In this document: positions 61,244 to 64,000 of the stretch, in pieces | Layout: the number at the start of each line of letters is the position of its first letter | Position numbering within the stretch: position 1 is the stretch's first letter | NCBI RefSeq assembly: GCF_020544405.1 | Contig: NZ_CP065410.1 | Span: 2,542,001-2,606,000 of the forward strand | Direction of reading: 5' to 3' | DNA length: 64,000 nt | Source of the DNA: Pseudomonas sp. IAC-BECa141 | GTDB taxonomy: Bacteria > Pseudomonadota > Gammaproteobacteria > Pseudomonadales > Pseudomonadaceae | The notes under the pieces: generated by a model | Told to the model about the DNA's origin: nothing | What the model saw: only the letters and a program-made list of their open reading frames with translations | Databases searched by the model: none | Position numbers and translations under genes: made by a program

Positions 61244-61414
61244 CTGGTGATCGCGTTCATCTGCGCCGCGCTCGCGGTGATGATGGAGACCCCCGAGCAT
61301 CGTCTGGAAGTGACGTCGACCATTGGCCTGGCGCTGGCGATTTCCTTTATCGGGCTGGTGACCACGCGCCAGCATGGGCAGGTGAGGGCAGTGGTTTCGG
61401 CGGGCGAAGCTTAG
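61244..61414 (+). pseudogene. C-terminal remnant of a membrane transporter
   Basis: The plus strand codes for about 56 residues ending in TAG at 61412-61414: a hydrophobic helix (LVIAFICAALAVMM), a short loop and a second helix (IGLALAISFIGLVTT), as in the last helix pair of a multi-pass transporter. No start codon with a ribosome site precedes it; the upstream part is missing. The parent family is not clear from so short a piece. Confidence 0.55.
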
Positions 61415-61585
61415 GTTTTTTCTGGCGCTTGAACGATGGGGCTTTTGCCCGCAACCATCGGCCCCTTGGTGTACGACCCTTTGATTTTGCGTGCCCCATA
61501 CACAGGCATTCCATCTACGGCTTGTCAGCGCGAGTGGCTCGGGGAGGGGGCATGGTGGTTTTCTCCCGCGTGGTTTCACTTGAGG

Positions 61586-63097
61586 CTAGATCAAGCCGGG
61601 CAGTTTCACCCACCTGTTTCGCCCCAGGGCCTTGGCACTGTAAAGCGCTTCATCGGCGGCTTCGATCAAACCTTGCACGGGGGTTAGCCGGGAGCCGGTG
61701 GCAGTGGCAATCCCGATGCTGACACTCACTCGTCCCAACGGGCTGGATTCGTGGGAAATGTTCGCTTGCTTCAATCGGTCGAGGATCAGTTGCGCCACGA
61801 TCTGCGCACCTTCGCCGTCGGTATTGGGCATGATGACGCCCATCTCTTCACCGCCATACCGCGCCACAAGATCCGAGGGACGGCGCACGCACGCCTCCAC
61901 CACGTTAGCAACGCGTTGCAGACAATCGTCGCCGGCAACATGCCCGTGGGAATCGTTGAACAGTTTGAAGTAGTCGATATCAATCATCAGCAATGCCAAG
62001 GATGTGCCGTCGCGCTGCGCTCGTCGCGCCTCTACGTCCAGTGTCACATCGAAGCAGCGTCGATTGGCCAGACCGGTCAGGGCGTCCTTCATCGCCAACA
62101 GCTCGAGTTGCCTGTTTGACGAAAGCAACTGCTGCTGAGTGCCCATCAACTCCGCTTCTACCTGGGTTCTGCGTCGAATATCCAGTATCAAAAACCAGCC
62201 GATGAGACCCGTAAGCGCCAGCAGGCCCGTCACCACCACGGCCGATAGCAGCGCCTCCGTTCGCCACGCGGCGAGGGCTTCGCGTTTCCCGAGTGCGACG
62301 GTTGTGATCAGCGGCAGCCGGTCACTTTTGCGAAAGGCGTAGAGCCTTTCCACACCGTCCAGGCTGGAGGTAAACGAGGCGGTGCCGACAGAGTGATCCA
62401 CCAGGTACTTGGCGTAGATCGGTGACTTTGAAAAATTGCGCCCCATATCCTGCTCGCGGAAGGGATAGCGAACCAGCAACGTACCGTCGGTATAGGACAA
62501 CCCGATGGCACCTTCCTGGCCGACATCGATCTTTCCAAACAGCCGCAGAAAGTTTTCGATGCCCAAGGTCACCGCGACCACTCCGGCAAACTCACCGCGA
62601 GCATCATTGAAACGTCGACTGACAGTAATTACCCATTCCTGATTGGTGCGGCTTTGAATGGGCGGACCGATAAAGGTTTCGGGGGAGGGATCATCGCGGT
62701 GATGAATGAAATAGGTGCGATCACTGCTATTGGCCCCGGCCGGAATCGGCCGGTTGGAGGACATCAGCCAGCGTCCCTGATTGTCGTAGATGGTGATGCC
62801 GCTGAGCTGTGGCATCAGCGACTCCTGCCGGTCGATCAGCGAACTGATCCGCTGGATCTGAACGGGGCCACTGCCTTCGGTTTCCAGGCGTTCGACGAGC
62901 CCGAGCAAAAGCGCCGAACTCTGGCGGACGATGCCTTCGGAATAGGTGACAAGCGCCTGGGTCAGGTTCAACCCGTGAATGTCCACTTCCTCCAGCGCTC
63001 GCTCTCGAGAGGCCAGCACCTTCCAGACAGTCAGTGAGGCCAGGGAGCAGCCGATAACCAACAGCAAAAGCACAACCAGGTGGGTATCTCGCTTCAC
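61586..63097 (-). CDS. Membrane diguanylate cyclase with dCACHE-like sensor
   Basis: 503 residues. A transmembrane helix at about 8-27 and another near 285-305 bracket a periplasmic CACHE-type sensor domain (ISGITIYDNQGRW... DRTYFIHHRDD). The GGDEF domain runs from about 340, with DALTGLANRR, DIDYFKLFNDSHGH and the active loop GGEEM in place of GGEEF. The inhibitory site RPSD (RxxD) lies five residues before the loop. It should make cyclic di-GMP in response to a small periplasmic ligand. The start is GTG 63097, after TAAGG. Confidence 0.85.
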   Translation of the reverse strand: MKRDTHLVVLLLLVIGCSLASLTVWKVLASRERALEEVDIHGLNLTQALVTYSEGIVRQSSALLLGLVERLETEGSGPVQIQRISSLIDRQESLMPQLSGITIYDNQGRWLMSSNRPIPAGANSSDRTYFIHHRDDPSPETFIGPPIQSRTNQEWVITVSRRFNDARGEFAGVVAVTLGIENFLRLFGKIDVGQEGAIGLSYTDGTLLVRYPFREQDMGRNFSKSPIYAKYLVDHSVGTASFTSSLDGVERLYAFRKSDRLPLITTVALGKREALAAWRTEALLSAVVVTGLLALTGLIGWFLILDIRRRTQVEAELMGTQQQLLSSNRQLELLAMKDALTGLANRRCFDVTLDVEARRAQRDGTSLALLMIDIDYFKLFNDSHGHVAGDDCLQRVANVVEACVRRPSDLVARYGGEEMGVIMPNTDGEGAQIVAQLILDRLKQANISHESSPLGRVSVSIGIATATGSRLTPVQGLIEAADEALYSAKALGRNRWVKLPGLI

Positions 63098-63246
63098 GTC
63101 ACTACCTTATGGAAAGTCCGTTCCAGAGGCTATTGGATCAAGGCAATGACGGCAGTCGCTTGTCCTCATCGCGTGCAAGGATACAAGCAGTCAGGTGTCG
63201 CTGCAGCAATAGATGAATGGGTTACAGCACCGAACCGCGCTGGACC

Positions 63247-63753
63247 TCAACCGCGTTTGGGCAGTTTCCAGTTCGGGCGAATGAAGTGGCAGGTGTAGCC
63301 ATTCGGTATGCGCTCGAGGTAATCCTGATGCTCCGGTTCCGCCTCCCAGAACGGTCCCGCCGGTTCGATTTCGGTGACCACACGACCTGGCCAAAGGCCT
63401 GACGCATCGACATCGGCTGCGGTGTCTTCGGCGATATCGCGTTGTTGCTCGTTCAGGTAATAGATCGCCGAACGATAGCTTGGACCGAGGTCGTTGCCCT
63501 GACGGTTGGGCGTGCTCGGATCGTGGATCTGGAAGAAGAATTCGAGGATCTGCCGATAGCTGATCACAGCCGGATCGAAGAGGATCTCGATGGCTTCGGC
63601 ATGATTGCCATGGTTGCGGTAAGTGGCGTTCGGCACATCGCCGCCGGTGTAGCCGACCCGCGTCTTCAGCACGCCGGGGTAGCGCCGCAACAGGTCCTGC
63701 ATGCCCCAGAAGCAGCCGCCGGCGAGAATGGCGGTTTCGGTTTGAGTGGTCAT
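63247..63753 (-). CDS. msrA: Peptide methionine sulfoxide reductase MsrA
   Basis: 168 residues. The catalytic GGCFWG motif is at about residue 12-17, and [24 protein letters not shown] is the substrate-binding block. It reduces the S-form of methionine sulfoxide in proteins and free Met. No resolving Cys is seen at the very C-terminus, only one other Cys in GYTCHFI. AAGGA precedes ATG 63753; the longer frame upstream has no support. Confidence 0.92.
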   Translation of the reverse strand: MTTQTETAILAGGCFWGMQDLLRRYPGVLKTRVGYTGGDVPNATYRNHGNHAEAIEILFDPAVISYRQILEFFFQIHDPSTPNRQGNDLGPSYRSAIYYLNEQQRDIAEDTAADVDASGLWPGRVVTEIEPAGPFWEAEPEHQDYLERIPNGYTCHFIRPNWKLPKRG

Positions 63754-63854
63754 GGCTTGTCCTTCCTCTCGAATGGGTCGCAGATGTTCCTTCATATGAG
63801 GGAGTGTGGACCGATTCCAAGGTTGAGCCGGTAAATAAATCGTGAAGCGTCGGC

Positions 63855-64000
63855 TTACGGCGTTTTCCCACTATCGGCAAGCCAACCATCAGGCTCCAGT
63901 TCTTGGCCACACGTGGCAGTTCCTTTCAAAGAATACCGCTGACTGGCGGAAACGCTGATCGGCAAACCGGGTTCTCCGGCACTCAGTCTGGAAGCAAACA
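63855..64000 (-). CDS. C-terminal end of an unidentified gene (runs off the window)
   Basis: The minus strand is open from the window edge to a TAA at 63855-63857, giving 47 codons ending [25 protein letters not shown]. Codon use looks protein-like, but no family is recognisable. It would lie upstream of msrA on the same strand, with about 100 bases between. Confidence 0.4.
   Translation of the reverse strand, partial: FASRLSAGEPGLPISVSASQRYSLKGTATCGQELEPDGWLADSGKTP

Noticed and set aside
61035..61250. A 71-codon plus-strand frame near the gene remnants
   Set aside because: It is the antisense of the LysR remnant, has no ribosome site and shows no family motif.

Overview
The window is GC-rich DNA with the gene content of a fluorescent Pseudomonas, probably the P. 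fluorescens complex. Pointers are a PpyR-like membrane protein, a DUF6124-type gene, an SdsA-type alkylsulfatase with a divergent LysR gene, a catalase of the KatA type, an AlaE exporter and a typical Pseudomonas intergenic palindrome (GTGGGAGCGAGC...GCTCGCTCCCAC). No rRNA, tRNA, CRISPR array or intact insertion sequence was seen.

Layout. 1-12.9 kb is accessory metabolism and stress: the end of a PAS sensor gene, a quinone oxidoreductase, two MFS transporters, a four-gene operon of exported alpha/beta-hydrolases with a cytochrome P460, an AraC regulator, a creatininase-family amidohydrolase, an aldehyde dehydrogenase gene with a large in-frame internal deletion, catalase, Ohr and a short sigma-like protein.

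13.7-37.7 kb is the centrepiece: a six-gene operon with stop/start overlaps or short gaps, coding for a hybrid NRPS-PKS. NRPS1 reads A-PCP-C-A-PCP-Cy-A-PCP-Ox. Its third A domain has the cysteine code, so with Cy and the SagB-type oxidase it should make a thiazole. NRPS2 reads TubC_N docking-C-A-PCP-TE. The third protein reads A-PCP-C-A-PCP-KS-KR-ACP-TE and has no acyltransferase. An unrecognised 229-residue protein, an MbtH protein and a TauD-type dioxygenase follow. There are two chain-initiating modules without a condensation domain and two thioesterases, so the operon appears to encode two converging assembly lines: roughly Arg-Pro-thiazole-X, and Ile/Val-Pro-C2 with a beta-hydroxyl. I know of no characterised product with this combination.

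37.7-44 kb runs on the minus strand: a NAD-binding protein, a cupin, an EmrAB-like exporter pair, a GNAT acetyltransferase, and overlapping GSCFA and SGNH-like genes. The last five could serve export, modification or self-protection for the NRPS-PKS product, but only position supports this.

44-55 kb holds a winged-helix/TPR regulator, a secreted protein built of seven 13-residue repeats, PpyR-like and FixJ-like genes, the alkylsulfatase, a colicin E3-type rRNase bacteriocin with its immunity gene and a strong terminator, an M20 amidohydrolase and a SolA-like oxidase. 55-58.7 kb is a less GC-rich islet: an orphan ORF, a 176-bp inverted-repeat element, LysR, RidA and AraC genes. 58-64 kb holds a DUF6124-type gene, an epimerase-like protein, AlaE, two abutting gene remnants, a diguanylate cyclase and MsrA.
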